Below, piece after piece: positions 42,643 through 52,578 of a stretch of DNA of 64,000 nucleotides. The notes under the pieces were generated by a model. It was not told where the DNA came from and did no database searches. It saw nothing but the letters and a program-made list of their open reading frames with translations. The DNA comes from Helicobacter pylori (GTDB taxonomy: Bacteria > Campylobacterota > Campylobacteria > Campylobacterales > Helicobacteraceae), in assembly GCF_001653455.1 (NCBI RefSeq), contig NZ_CP011486.1, positions 806,001-870,000 on the forward strand, read 5' to 3'. The position numbers and the translations under genes are program-made. Position 1 is the first letter of the stretch, and each line of letters starts with the position of its first letter.

Positions 42643-44799
42643 TTATTGCTTAAGATTTAATAGCGTGTTAAGGATTTGATCAGATGTGGTTACCGCTTTA
42701 GAGTTCGCTTGAAAGCCCCTTTGGACCACAATCAAATTCGTTAAACTCCGGCTTAAATCCACGTTACTAGACTCCAATTTAGACCCTGAAATCGAACCCC
42801 TACGCCCCGTATTAGCCGCACCGATTAAAGCTTGCCCAGAGTTTCCGGTTTGAGAAAAGACATTCCCTCCTAAAGCTTGCAAGCCCGCATCGTTAGCGAA
42901 ATTCGCTAAAGCCACTTGAGCGAGCGCTAAAGTCCTGCCATTACTAAATGCCCCTAAAAGCACCCCATCAGAATCAAAACGGACATCCATCAAATCGCCC
43001 GCTTGATAGCCGTTTTGCTCAATCGCATAAGTTTCAGAAATCTTATCCACGCTCGTGAGCCCGTCAAAGCTCCCTGATGAACCAAAGGCCAAATTGATGC
43101 GTTGGGGGGCATCAGCGCCATTTTTAGGATCAAATTGCAAAAGAGGCGGGTTCATGCCAGCGAGCGATCCGTCATTATTGAAACGCAAACGGCCTCCTTC
43201 AAACACATTCGGCCTAGCCGCTGACCCCCCTACTAATTCCCCAGGCTCAGGCACGATCACCCTAAAATTCCATTCCGCCCCCCCACTCCTATAAAATTCA
43301 ATGCGCATGGCGTGTTTAGTCCCTAAACTATCTATCACATCAATGCTTGTCGCATGGGTAGCATGGGTGAATTTAGAGCTGCTTGCTGACGCTCCCCCTT
43401 CAATCAAAGAAGCGGTGTTAAGCCCTTTCATCGCATTTTTAAACAAAACATTGTTCGTTACGCTGTCTGAAGAATACCCGCTCACAAAAATATTAAGGTT
43501 TTCTTTAATAATATTTTTATTGTCTTTATTGTTGATTTCAAACATGCCGTATTGGTTGACAGTAACCCCTATAGAAGCGGCTGAGTCTTGGTAATTATCC
43601 GCTAAGCTAGGATCTTTTACGATATTAGCGTCATGCTGGATTAATGCACGCAAGTCTTCAGTGGTCCTAAACTGCCCAATATCCGCATTAGGGCTAATAG
43701 AATGCGTGTAGCTGTATTTAAAGGCCGTTACATCTTTATCGCCATCTAAAAAGTTAGCGAACGCCCCGGTCCCGGCTTGAGTAACCACAATGTTTTTAAG
43801 CTTTTCATCGCCGTCCAATTCATTGGTGTTTTCCAAACGCAACTGCTTGCCGTCTAAATAAGCTTCAATCCCTGTTTGGCTTTTAACCGCATTGATCGCA
43901 TTTTTAGCCGCCACTAAGCTTGAAGTCCTGCTCACCGCAGAATCGTTCGTGAAAGAAATCTTAACCCCATTCAATTCAAGCGTGCTGTTTTCTGCGGAAG
44001 GGAGGATGTCTTTGACCATTTTGGCGCTCTTATAACTCACCCAAATCCCTTGATTTTCATTCAATAAAAGAGCGTCGCCATCTTCATTGTATAAAGAGCC
44101 CATGTCTTCAGCGACTTGAGCTAAATTCGTGCTTGAATCATACACCGGATTAATGCCATCTGAGGGGGTTTTGGCTGAAGAATCCAAAGCAAATATCGCT
44201 GCTGTTTGATCCGCATGCCTTCCAGCGTTTAAATTCGCCCTCATAGAAATGCGGTTACTCGCTCTGGCTGGCATCACCATTCCTGGATCAATTCTAATGT
44301 TTTCCAAAGGACCGGTATTATCCACTTTTAAAGCGTCCGTATCGCTCCCTTTATTACCGGTATCGCTCCCGTTTCTCACCCACCCTTGCACCACAAGCCC
44401 GCCGGTGGTAACCAAACTCCCTTGCGAGTCAAAAAGGAACTCCCCATCTCTAGTGAAATTACGAGTGATCCCCCTATCAGGGCTAATGATAAAAAAACCA
44501 TCGCCTTGAATCGCTAGATCGGTTTTGACATCCGTGTTTTGGATATTGCCTTGTGAAAAGATTTTAGTCGTCGCATCTACGCCCACCCCAAGCCCCACTG
44601 AAAAGTCATTCTGCCCCGCTAACCCGTTTTTATAGGGTGCAGTAGCGATGAGTTTGACTTGAGAGAGCATATCCACAAAAGAAGCTCTAGAATATTTAAA
44701 ACCGGTAGTATTCACATTCGCAATATTATTACTTTCAATATCCAAAGCGATTTGGTGGGCTTGCATCCCATTAACACCAGACCATAAAGACCTAAGCAT
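42643..44799 (-). CDS. flgE: Flagellar hook protein FlgE
   Basis: A 718-residue structural protein that polymerises into the flagellar hook. The N-terminal D0 segment has SLWSGVNGMQAHQIALD and SNNIANVNTTGFKYSRASF, and the C-terminus has SNVDLSRSLTNLIVVQRGFQ and TSDQILNTLLNL, which form the coiled core. Length is typical for epsilonproteobacterial FlgE, which carries large surface domains in the middle. It is exported by the flagellar type III apparatus without a cleaved signal. A consensus RpoN promoter lies 42 bases upstream of the start codon. Confidence 0.97.
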   Translation of the reverse strand: MLRSLWSGVNGMQAHQIALDIESNNIANVNTTGFKYSRASFVDMLSQVKLIATAPYKNGLAGQNDFSVGLGVGVDATTKIFSQGNIQNTDVKTDLAIQGDGFFIISPDRGITRNFTRDGEFLFDSQGSLVTTGGLVVQGWVRNGSDTGNKGSDTDALKVDNTGPLENIRIDPGMVMPARASNRISMRANLNAGRHADQTAAIFALDSSAKTPSDGINPVYDSSTNLAQVAEDMGSLYNEDGDALLLNENQGIWVSYKSAKMVKDILPSAENSTLELNGVKISFTNDSAVSRTSSLVAAKNAINAVKSQTGIEAYLDGKQLRLENTNELDGDEKLKNIVVTQAGTGAFANFLDGDKDVTAFKYSYTHSISPNADIGQFRTTEDLRALIQHDANIVKDPSLADNYQDSAASIGVTVNQYGMFEINNKDNKNIIKENLNIFVSGYSSDSVTNNVLFKNAMKGLNTASLIEGGASASSSKFTHATHATSIDVIDSLGTKHAMRIEFYRSGGAEWNFRVIVPEPGELVGGSAARPNVFEGGRLRFNNDGSLAGMNPPLLQFDPKNGADAPQRINLAFGSSGSFDGLTSVDKISETYAIEQNGYQAGDLMDVRFDSDGVLLGAFSNGRTLALAQVALANFANDAGLQALGGNVFSQTGNSGQALIGAANTGRRGSISGSKLESSNVDLSRSLTNLIVVQRGFQANSKAVTTSDQILNTLLNLKQ

Positions 44800-44840
44800 G
44801 GTTATCCTTTAATGTAAAGAAATTCAATCTATGCCAAATA

Positions 44841-44856
44841 AAGCAAAAGTCGTTCC
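44841..44856 (-). promoter_or_regulatory. RpoN (sigma-54) promoter of flgE
   Basis: On the minus strand GGAACGACTTTTGCTT has the invariant GG and GC elements separated by 10 bases, matching the -24/-12 consensus. It lies 42 bases before the flgE ATG. H. pylori hook and middle flagellar genes are known to be RpoN-dependent through FlgR. Confidence 0.88.
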
Positions 44857-44914
44857 TAAATGGCTTTTTAAAACGATTGATTGCGGATTTAAGGTTTTGT
44901 TGGAAGTGTTATGG

Positions 44915-45010
44915 ATAAGAGTTAGTCAAACTCATAAGGGATAGAGAGATAGGGGGTTTTGCAACACCCCCCTAACAACGCTGTTTAAAATTATCGCTCA
45001 AGCCCTAAAT
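44915..45010 (-). repeat. Dispersed intergenic repeat, copy 6
   Basis: Between cdh and flgE, minus orientation: TCATAAGGGATAGAGAGATA, GGGGGTTTTGCAACACCCCC, CTAACAACGCTGTTTAAAAT and TATCGCTCAAGCCC. It matches the block order of the other copies but is shorter; the CCCCCTAT and AGCG..TTTTAAA blocks are retained. The GGGGG/CCCCC pairing could also work as a terminator. Confidence 0.55.
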
Positions 45011-45021
45011 TTTGACTCGCT

Positions 45022-45756
45022 TCAATTTAAAATCTTGCATTCATGATCTTGAATCTCTTCGGCTGAAGCGCGATTGGAAGTCAGTGGATTGAATTGCGTC
45101 GCTAACAAGACAAATGAGTTGTCATTTTGTTGCACCACCGCTAACCCATAATCTCCCATGCGTTTGCGCGCTCCTGGCACTTCTTTGGCAAGCATCACAA
45201 ACGGGCTTTTTTGCACTAACTCGCTCTCTGTTACCCGACGCGCCAAGTATTTATGCCCGTTCAAGCCGCCCGGTAATGGCGACCAACGGCTGTTGATGTT
45301 TTTTAGATTGTTATCCAGGTGTTTGCGCGCTTCAGGGCTAATGCAAGAAATGTGGATATGCAAATGGTTTTGCGAACGGCCTTTGCGAGAGTTTATCGTC
45401 AAAGAGATTGCGCTATCAGGAATGGGTTTGCCGTATTTTTGACTCATAAAATCGCGCGCCTGCCAGGATAAGTAAAAAAAGTTAGGCGTAGAAGGATCAA
45501 GCAACAAAGGGCTTTCAACGCCATCAATGCGAGTTGTTGGCATCAACAAATATTGCAACGGGCCGTTAATATCTTTTAAAACCACATAGCCGGCATTGGG
45601 TTTGACTTCTATGCATGGGTTTTGGTCTTTCTCATAATTAGGCAAACATTTTTCAAAAACAATCTTACGCAACACATTCGGATCTTTAGCGCTTAAGCTA
45701 TGAGTCATAACAACGATAGCTACCACCGCCGAAAAAAGAAAGCCCATTTTTTTCAT
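45022..45756 (-). CDS. cdh: CDP-diacylglycerol pyrophosphatase
   Basis: A 244-residue exported or membrane-anchored hydrolase that splits CDP-diacylglycerol into phosphatidic acid and CMP. The N-terminus [20 protein letters not shown] is a signal or anchor segment. The HIT-like catalytic motif is [12 protein letters not shown] near residues 130-141, and [13 protein letters not shown] and [12 protein letters not shown] are family features. It stands alone with intergenic repeats on both sides. Confidence 0.9.
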   Translation of the reverse strand: MKKMGFLFSAVVAIVVMTHSLSAKDPNVLRKIVFEKCLPNYEKDQNPCIEVKPNAGYVVLKDINGPLQYLLMPTTRIDGVESPLLLDPSTPNFFYLSWQARDFMSQKYGKPIPDSAISLTINSRKGRSQNHLHIHISCISPEARKHLDNNLKNINSRWSPLPGGLNGHKYLARRVTESELVQKSPFVMLAKEVPGARKRMGDYGLAVVQQNDNSFVLLATQFNPLTSNRASAEEIQDHECKILN

Positions 45757-45945
45757 CTTTTTACTCCTTGTTTGTAAATGGATTTTTAATATTAACCTAA
45801 AAAACTTTAATTATTATGGTTATTGGATCGAGTTTTAACTTATTGGTGGCATTTGGTAACTTGTTTTAAAAAAGAGCTTTTTGAACACTCACTAGCTAAA
45901 GAAAACTTAAAAATAATCAAAGGTATTTTTTAAAATAAACACAAT

Positions 45946-46032
45946 AAAAGAGCTTGCAAAAAGCAAGCGATAGTTTTTGTAATGCGATTTTAGGGTTAGA
46001 GAGAATCCTTATCAAAATAAAGCGTTTTATAA
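45946..46032 (+). repeat. Dispersed intergenic repeat, copy 5 (partial)
   Basis: In the 324-base gap between the divergent cdh and yjdM genes. AGAGCTTGC, AAAAA, GCAAGCGATAG forms a hairpin like that of copy 4, followed by GCGATTTTAGGGTTAGAG and TTATCAAAATAAAGCG; the CCCCCTATCC block is lost. The rest of the gap is A/T-rich without a recognised signal. Confidence 0.45.
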
Positions 46033-46080
46033 CCCTGCTTTAGATAACATGAAAATATCAAATCAAATAAGGACATTACC

Positions 46081-46410
46081 ATGCAAGATTTACCCCCATG
46101 CCCTAAATGCAACGACGCATACACCTACCATGACGGCACGCAATTGGTTTGCTCTAGCTGTTTGTATGAATGGAATGAAAGCAAGGCTAATGATGAAGAA
46201 TTGATCGTTAAAGATTGCAACAATAATGTTTTACAAAACGGAGACTCCGTTATTCTCATTAAAGATTTAAAGGTTAAAGGTCCATCTTTAGTGCTTAAAA
46301 AAGGCACCAAAATCAAAAACATCAAGCTTGTCAATAGCGATCACAATGTGGATTGCAAAGTGGAAGGGCAGAACTTGTCTTTAAAATCTGAATTTCTTAA
46401 AAAAGCCTAG
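46081..46410 (+). CDS. yjdM: PhnA/YjdM-family zinc-ribbon protein
   Basis: A 109-residue protein with an N-terminal zinc ribbon ([13 protein letters not shown] and CSSCLYEW, about residues 7-35) and a C-terminal beta domain with [20 protein letters not shown] and [10 protein letters not shown]. The family was named after alkylphosphonate uptake, but a direct role in phosphonate use is not supported; the function is unclear. It has its own RBS (AAGGAC) and promoter region. Confidence 0.92.
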   Translation: MQDLPPCPKCNDAYTYHDGTQLVCSSCLYEWNESKANDEELIVKDCNNNVLQNGDSVILIKDLKVKGPSLVLKKGTKIKNIKLVNSDHNVDCKVEGQNLSLKSEFLKKA

Positions 46411-46448
46411 AAATAAAAAACTTAAGGATTTTTTAAACTTGTAAAAGG

Positions 46449-46664
46449 TTATTTTTTAGAAAAAATCAACTTATCCAATTTGAAAAAAATCACCGCTCCA
46501 ATGGTTTGCCCTAAGAAAAGATTGAGCCACAGCGGAAAATTAAAATAATAAAAAACCTCCATGAAAGGCAGCATGACTAACGCGCTCAACATCCATCTCA
46601 GCCAATAAACCAAAAATAGCTTAGAAGCGTATTCTAATCCAAGTTTCTTAAAAAATTCTCGCAT
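46449..46664 (-). CDS. Small membrane protein
   Basis: A 71-residue protein with two hydrophobic segments (LFLVYWLRWMLSALVMLPF and LWLNLFLGQTIGAVIFFKL) and a basic C-terminal tail. It is convergent with yjdM and followed upstream on its own strand by kapA. No family is recognised, but the amphipathic start, two spans and lysine tail look like a real small inner-membrane protein. Confidence 0.6.
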   Translation of the reverse strand: MREFFKKLGLEYASKLFLVYWLRWMLSALVMLPFMEVFYYFNFPLWLNLFLGQTIGAVIFFKLDKLIFSKK

Positions 46665-46747
46665 AGGACAACCCTTTAAATCTTTTTTGCAAACCCTCCC
46701 TAAAAAGGAAAGCTTACCATTAAGGAAAATCCCTAAATCTCATGCCC

Positions 46748-47629
46748 TTAGACAGCCGTATAAGACATTCTTCTTTCAAAAAGTTTGCTCTCGTAATTGC
46801 CTAAATCCCTACCATCTACAAGAGCGAAAGCCTCGCCAAAAGTTGCCAATAAGGCAGAATCTAACTGCATGTCTTTATGGCGGTTCAATGGGATAAAGAC
46901 TTCCTTGCGATCGCTTTGAAAATCAAACGCCAATAAGGAATCTTGCAAATACACTTCCACCCTAGAAGCGTTTTTCACCACGCTGTTTTGGCCTAGCTTC
47001 AAGCCTTGCACTTCAGCGCTCTTAATCCCACACGCATGGCATAAGGACACAAACATGCTCTCTTTTGAAATGGTCGCAAACCAAGGCAAACTCTCTCGTT
47101 TCGGTAAATTTTCTTTACCCTCTAAAGCCTTTTGTCTTTTAGGCATGTCATGCTTAATGAACGCATAGAAATTACGAACGCTTTCTTTGGGAGTGATCCC
47201 TTTGAGCTGGTTGGCAATATTAGCCACGCTCGCATCGTCTCTTTCATAACGCCCCATCGCTACAAAATCGTTCGCATCAAACAAACGATCCTTTAATTGG
47301 TAGCTAGCGACCTCATAAGACAAATGGACTTGCTTTTTTTGAGCGCTTTTTGAAAAATCCACTTGCAAATAAGGCACGCCAAAATTGAGCATGCTTTGAT
47401 AATTAGCATGATTGCCTTGTAATTTCACATTGCTCGCTACAACGCTCGGCATGGGAATAAACAACGAAGTGTGTTCTGCAGAATCAAAATCAATGCTATA
47501 ATGAGCATCTATTTTATATTTTGCAACACTCCCCTTGCGTTCTTCTGCCTGTAGAATTTGCGCTCCTAAAACAGCGCCTGTAGCGCCTAAAGCAGTCGTT
47601 TTAATAAAATCCCTTCGTTTCATATTCAT
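46748..47629 (-). CDS. kapA: Catalase-associated protein KapA
   Basis: A 293-residue protein exported by the Tat pathway: MNMKRRDFIKTTALGATGA has the twin-arginine motif, and cleavage is likely after LQAEE or nearby. H. pylori KapA associates with catalase in the periplasm and protects against hydrogen peroxide. The frame is open further upstream, but AAAGAG is correctly spaced from the ATG at 47629. A transglutaminase-like cysteine region is possible (SLCHACGIKSAEVQ), though I am not sure of it. It lies downstream of katA on the same strand. Confidence 0.92.
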   Translation of the reverse strand: MNMKRRDFIKTTALGATGAVLGAQILQAEERKGSVAKYKIDAHYSIDFDSAEHTSLFIPMPSVVASNVKLQGNHANYQSMLNFGVPYLQVDFSKSAQKKQVHLSYEVASYQLKDRLFDANDFVAMGRYERDDASVANIANQLKGITPKESVRNFYAFIKHDMPKRQKALEGKENLPKRESLPWFATISKESMFVSLCHACGIKSAEVQGLKLGQNSVVKNASRVEVYLQDSLLAFDFQSDRKEVFIPLNRHKDMQLDSALLATFGEAFALVDGRDLGNYESKLFERRMSYTAV

Positions 47630-47768
47630 AACTATAACTCTTTTTGTAATTTTTAAATTCGTTGAATGAATGAAAAAGTAAGACACACACCAAAAAATTG
47701 GTGAGTGTCCAAAAACCTAAATTTTGAAAGACAAAGCATTCCTAAAAAAGAACGCTTAAAGAAAAGGG

Positions 47769-49286
47769 TTACTTTTTCTTTTTCATATGGTGCATGTCTT
47801 TGGCATGCATGTCTTTCATCATTTTTTGGTGTTTTTCAAGAGCTTTTTTAACTCCCTCAGCGTATTTGGGGTCAGCTTTCTTGAAATGCTCCAATTGCTT
47901 ATCCACAATTTCCTTATGAGTAACATGAGCTAAAGACCCTCCAATAGTGTCATACAATCTTTCTTTTTCATCAGCTGGCAATGAGCGGTAGTAATCGCCT
48001 GGTTGGGTGTAGTAATCGCTATCCTCAGCTCTGTAATCCCAATTCCACACTTCAAATTCTTTCTCAATGTGAGCTAAATTGAACTTAGGATCCCTCGCAC
48101 TCTTATTTCTTTATAACCAGGCAATGAGCTAGGTGTATAGTTTTGTAAAGAGCCATAATACCCATTTTGCATGTAACCATCTCTGCTAGAAGAGTGGAAC
48201 GGACATCTTGGTCTATTAACCGGTATTTGAGGGTAATTAACGCCTAAGCGGTAGCGGTGTGTATCCCCATAAGAGAATAAACGAGCTTGCAACATTCTGT
48301 CTGGGCTATAGCCAATTCCAGGAACGACATTCGCCGGAGTGAAAGCCGCTTGTTCTACTTCTGCGAAATAGTTTTCCGGATTTTTATTCAATTCTACAAT
48401 GCCCACTTCCATCAACGGATAATCTTGGAGATACCAAATTTTAGTAACATCAAACGGATGGAATCGATACTTCTTAGCATCCTCTTCTGGCATGATTTGA
48501 ACAGACAATTTCCATTTTGGGAAATCCCCTCTAGCGATCGCATCGAACAAATCCCTTTGATTGGAATCGGGATCATACTTTCTGACTTCTGCGGCTTCTT
48601 CATTAGTCAAGTGCTTAACGCCTTGCATGGTGTGAAAGTGGAATTTCACCCAAAAGCGTTCGCCTTTAGCGTTGATAAAGCTAAAAGTGTGGCTGCCAAA
48701 ACCATCCATATGGCGGAAAGATTTAGGGATCCCTCTATCGCTCATAACCCATGTAACTTGGTATAAACTTTCAGGAACATTGCTCCAAAAATCCCATACC
48801 ATGTCGGGGTTAGGCAAATTGGTTTGAGGATCTCTTTTTTGAGTGTGGATAAAATCAGGGAATTTGATCCCATCACGGATAAAGAAAACCGGTGTGTTGT
48901 TGCCTACTAAATCCCAGTTACCTTCTTCAGTGTAATACTTCATCGCAAAACCTCTTGGGTCTCTCACCGCATCCGCACTGCCTTTTTCACCAGCCACATG
49001 TAGAAAATCTAAAAAAGCATTCTGTTTTTTTGCCCACTTTAGAGAAAATTTTCGCTTTAGTGTATTTAGTGATGTCTTTAGTCACGGTGAAAGTGCCATA
49101 AGCCCCACTTCCTTTAGCATGCACAACCCTTTCAGGGATTCTTTCTCTGTCAAACGCTGCTAACTTTTCCAAAAACCAAGTGCTTTGTAAAAGAACAGGA
49201 CCTCTAGGGCCAGCCGTGATCACATTGTTGTCATCCCAAACGGGAGCGCCAAAAGCAGTGGTTTGTTTCACATCTTTATTAACCAT
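47769..49286 (-). pseudogene. katA: Catalase with two frameshifts
   Basis: The span of 1518 bases equals the normal 505-codon heme catalase, but it reads in three pieces. The first 94 codons (with the catalytic His in [16 protein letters not shown]) run to FFRFSTCGW and a stop. One extra T at about 48998 shifts it; the next piece begins [16 protein letters not shown] and includes heme ligand [14 protein letters not shown]. At GYKE (about 48107) one G is missing, and the last piece resumes as WNWDYRAEDSDYY to the Lys-rich HHMKKKK tail. The changes are +1 and -1, so phase is restored only after about 297 codons. As written, no functional catalase would be made. Sequencing error must be considered. 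Confidence 0.92.
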
Positions 49287-49501
49287 CTTTTTTCCTTTTA
49301 TGATTTTGAACTTCGTAATATGATACTAGACCAATTACTTGTGGTGATTATTACATAATTTGTTATACAAAGACTAACAAGATTCAATTTCCTTAAAAAA
49401 TCCTTTTTTTAAGAATAAAAAACCCCCTTAAGTATTTCTATTTGTAACAATTAATAAAAATAAGAAAGATTAAACGCTAAATTTTATTTTTAATCTGGTT
49501 T

Positions 49502-49516
49502 TAATAATAATTATCA
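49502..49516. promoter_or_regulatory. Fur box
   Basis: TAATAATAATTATCA matches the 7-1-7 H. pylori Fur consensus TAATAATnATTATTA at 14 of 15 positions. It lies in the divergent katA-frpB region, 89 bases before the frpB start. Iron repression of frpB is expected; katA is also reported to be Fur-linked. Confidence 0.8.
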
Positions 49517-49549
49517 TACTATTCTATCTCAATGTTTTAGCGGATTTTG

Positions 49550-49561
49550 TTTTTTTTTTTT
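49550..49561 (+). promoter_or_regulatory. 12-T tract upstream of frpB
   Basis: An uninterrupted run of 12 Ts lies between the Fur box and the frpB start (44 bases before the ATG). Such tracts change length by slipped-strand mispairing in H. pylori and alter promoter spacing or leader structure. Confidence 0.8.
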
Positions 49562-49604
49562 GATTTTTATTTTTTGAATTTTTAAATTTAAGGAGAATTG
49601 TTGG

Positions 49605-51980
49605 ATGCTTTTAAGATCATACCCAAAGCTTAGATACGCTTTATGTTTCCCCCTACTCACTGAGGCTTGCTATAGCGAAGAGCGCACTTTAGATAAGGTT
49701 ACCACGCAAGCTAAAAGGATTTTCACTTATAACAATGAGTTTAAGGTTACTTCTAAAGAATTGGATCAACGCCAAAGCAATGAAGTCAAAGACTTGTTTA
49801 GGACTAACCCTGATGTGAATGTCGGCGGAGGGAGCGTGATGGGGCAGAAAATCTATGTGAGAGGCGTTGAAGACAGGCTTTTAAGGGTTACGGTGGATGG
49901 GGCTGCACAAAATGGTAATATCTACCACCACCAAGGCAACACCGTGATTGACCCTGGCATGCTCAAAAGCGTGGAAGTTACCAAAGGGGCAGCGAATGCG
50001 AGCGCAGGGCCAGGAGCGATTGCAGGAGTGATTAAAATGGAAACTAAAGGAGCGGCTGATTTTATCCCTAGGGGGAAAAATTATGCGGCGAGTGGGGCGG
50101 TGAGTTTTTATACCAATTTTGGGGACAGAGAGACTTTTAGAGCGGCTTATCAAAGCGCGCATTTTGACATTATCGCTTATTACACGCACCAAAATATTTT
50201 TTATTATAGAAGCGGTGCTACAGCGATGAAAAACCTATTCCATCCCACGCAAGCCGATAAGGAGCCAGGAACGCCTAGCGAGCAAAACAACGCTTTAATT
50301 AAAATGAATGGCTATTTGAGCGACAGAGACACGCTCACTTTCAGCTGGAACATGACACGAGATAACGCCACACGCCCCTTAAGGAGTAACGCTATAGGGT
50401 TAGCCTATCCTTGTGAAGCCCCTTTTAGCCCTGATGGCGCTCAAGGGTGTCCTAATGTGCTGGATAGTTTTACGAGGTATTTGTATCATTCTGTCAATAG
50501 CGCCAACAATCTTTCATTGCAATACAAAAGGGAAGCGGGAAATTCTTTTGGCGACCCACGATTAGATTTTACCCTTTATACAAGCATTAGAAACGCCCAA
50601 TTTGACCCCCTATTTGACCCTAACGGCGTTTATGCCAAATTCCCCACTGCTTTAGCGAGCGAATGGGAAAGAGAAAATTACCCATGCGTTGAGGGCGGGT
50701 ATTGCACCCCAAGCTTTTCAGATGTGGATAAGCCAAGCTCACAGCCTAGGAATTTATTCTTAAACAATACCGGATTAAACCTAAAAGTCGCGCATGTGAT
50801 TGATGAAGCCACAGACAGCCTTTTTGAATACGGATTCAACTACCAAAATTTAAGCGTTTTTGACGCTCGCATCCCTAAATCAGAATTATACAGGCCCAAT
50901 CAAGTTTATATTAATGATAAAGGGCAAAAACAAATCGCTTGCAGTCTTGTGGATAATAACCCCAATGACCCCACGCTATGCCAAAGAGGGAAAGCCAATG
51001 GGAATATTTATGGAGGCTATGTGCAAGCGAATTATGCGCCTCATAAAATCATCACTTTTGGAGCCGGGGTAAGATGGGATGCATACACGCTTTATGATAA
51101 GGATTGGAATTACCGCTACACTCAAGGCTTTAGCCCTAGCGCGGCTCTTGTGATTAGCCCCATTGAGCCTTTATCTTTAAAGATCACTTATTCTCAAGTA
51201 ACAAGGGGGGTTATGCCAGGAGATGGCGTGTATATGCGCCAAAACGATTTACGATACGCTAAAAACATCAAGCCTGAAGTGGGATCTAACGCTGAATTTA
51301 ATATTGATTATTCAAGCCAGTATTTTAGCGGAAGGGCTGCGGCGTTTTATCAAGCTTTGGATAATTTCATCTCCCAATACGCACAAAGATTGATTGTAAC
51401 CAATTTGAGTCAAGCGATTAGGATTTATGGCTATGAAGTGGGCGGGACTTTCAAATACAAGGGCGTGAGTTTGAATGTAGGGATCTCGCGCACTTGGCCC
51501 ACCACTAGGGGGTATTTAATGGCGGATAGCTATGAGCTTGCTGCAAGCACCGGTAATGTTTTTATCGTCAAATTGGATTACACCATTCCTAAAACAGGGA
51601 TCAATCTTGCATGGCTTAGCCGTTTTGTGACCGGTTTAGATTATTGCGGGTTTGATATTTACTTGCCCGATTATGGGACGGCTGAGAAACCCAAAACCCC
51701 TACGGATCTAGCCAAATGCGGATCCCAATTAGGGTTAGTGCATATGCATAAACCGGGCTATGGCGTGAGTAATTTTTATGTCAATTGGAGCCCTAAAACC
51801 AAAAGCCGCTGGAAAGGTTTGCTGCTTTCGGCGGTGTTTAACAATGTTTTTAATAAATTCTATGTGGATCAAACAAGCCCCTATGTCATGAGCCCAGACA
51901 TGCCAGGCACTGACGCTGTCAAAAGAGCGATTGCAGAGCCTGGTTTTAACGCACGCTTTGAAGTGGCGTATAAGTGGTGA
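49605..51980 (+). CDS. frpB: TonB-dependent iron/haem receptor FrpB
   Basis: A 791-residue outer membrane receptor. A short signal sequence precedes LDKVTTQAKRIFTYNNEF, where DKVTT resembles a TonB box. The plug domain (about 35-140) has KIYVRGVEDRLLRVTVDGAA and VTKGAANASAGPGAIAG, and a 22-strand barrel follows, ending FNARFEVAYKW with a terminal aromatic residue. H. pylori FrpB1 is reported to bind haem and haemoglobin. AAGGAGA lies 8-14 bases before the ATG. The gene is under a Fur box and behind a 12-T tract, and is convergent with ruvC. Confidence 0.93.
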   Translation: MLLRSYPKLRYALCFPLLTEACYSEERTLDKVTTQAKRIFTYNNEFKVTSKELDQRQSNEVKDLFRTNPDVNVGGGSVMGQKIYVRGVEDRLLRVTVDGAAQNGNIYHHQGNTVIDPGMLKSVEVTKGAANASAGPGAIAGVIKMETKGAADFIPRGKNYAASGAVSFYTNFGDRETFRAAYQSAHFDIIAYYTHQNIFYYRSGATAMKNLFHPTQADKEPGTPSEQNNALIKMNGYLSDRDTLTFSWNMTRDNATRPLRSNAIGLAYPCEAPFSPDGAQGCPNVLDSFTRYLYHSVNSANNLSLQYKREAGNSFGDPRLDFTLYTSIRNAQFDPLFDPNGVYAKFPTALASEWERENYPCVEGGYCTPSFSDVDKPSSQPRNLFLNNTGLNLKVAHVIDEATDSLFEYGFNYQNLSVFDARIPKSELYRPNQVYINDKGQKQIACSLVDNNPNDPTLCQRGKANGNIYGGYVQANYAPHKIITFGAGVRWDAYTLYDKDWNYRYTQGFSPSAALVISPIEPLSLKITYSQVTRGVMPGDGVYMRQNDLRYAKNIKPEVGSNAEFNIDYSSQYFSGRAAAFYQALDNFISQYAQRLIVTNLSQAIRIYGYEVGGTFKYKGVSLNVGISRTWPTTRGYLMADSYELAASTGNVFIVKLDYTIPKTGINLAWLSRFVTGLDYCGFDIYLPDYGTAEKPKTPTDLAKCGSQLGLVHMHKPGYGVSNFYVNWSPKTKSRWKGLLLSAVFNNVFNKFYVDQTSPYVMSPDMPGTDAVKRAIAEPGFNARFEVAYKW

Positions 51981-52457
51981 TTATTGGAGTTTCAAGCGTT
52001 GTGCATGCGTGATGGCAACGGCTATGGCATCGCTAATATCCAAAGGCTTGATCTCGCTTGTGATATGAAGTAGGCGCTTGACCATAAAGGCTACTTGCTC
52101 TTTAGCAGCTTTGCCGTTACCGGTGAGAGCTTTTTTAACTTGCAAGGGCGTGTATTCGCTAAAATTACCAATCCTTTCTAAAATCTTTAAGGACAACGCC
52201 CCCCTGAATTGCGCGAGTTTGATCACGCTTTTAGGGTTATACCCAAAGAAAATGTCTTCAATCGCCACTTCATGCACTTCATAGCGTTCCAATAAACAAT
52301 CTAGTGCTTCTATCAAATCCAAGATTTGTTCTTGCAAGCGCGTTGTGGTGATATTAATGAACCCGGCTGTGATTAAAGAAAGCTTGTTAGAAGCATGAGA
52401 AATGATAGCATACCCGCATTTCCTACTGCCTGGGTCTATTCCTAAAATACGCATCAA
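51981..52457 (-). CDS. ruvC: Holliday junction resolvase RuvC
   Basis: A 158-residue dimeric endonuclease that cuts Holliday junctions in recombination repair and natural transformation. The RNase H fold has the first catalytic Asp in [15 protein letters not shown] (about 5-19), a Glu in [13 protein letters not shown] near 66, and the final acidic pair in [12 protein letters not shown] near 140. The stop abuts the frpB stop. The partner ruvA lies 2 kb away. Confidence 0.96.
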   Translation of the reverse strand: MMRILGIDPGSRKCGYAIISHASNKLSLITAGFINITTTRLQEQILDLIEALDCLLERYEVHEVAIEDIFFGYNPKSVIKLAQFRGALSLKILERIGNFSEYTPLQVKKALTGNGKAAKEQVAFMVKRLLHITSEIKPLDISDAIAVAITHAQRLKLQ

Positions 52458-52578
52458 TCATTCCTATTATTTAATTGCAAGGTTTAAAAAACGCTATTAT
52501 TATATCCATGTTTCTTGTTAGAATAAAAACACAAGATTATATTGAGGGTTTTTAAGTATATGCATAAGGGAGTGATAA

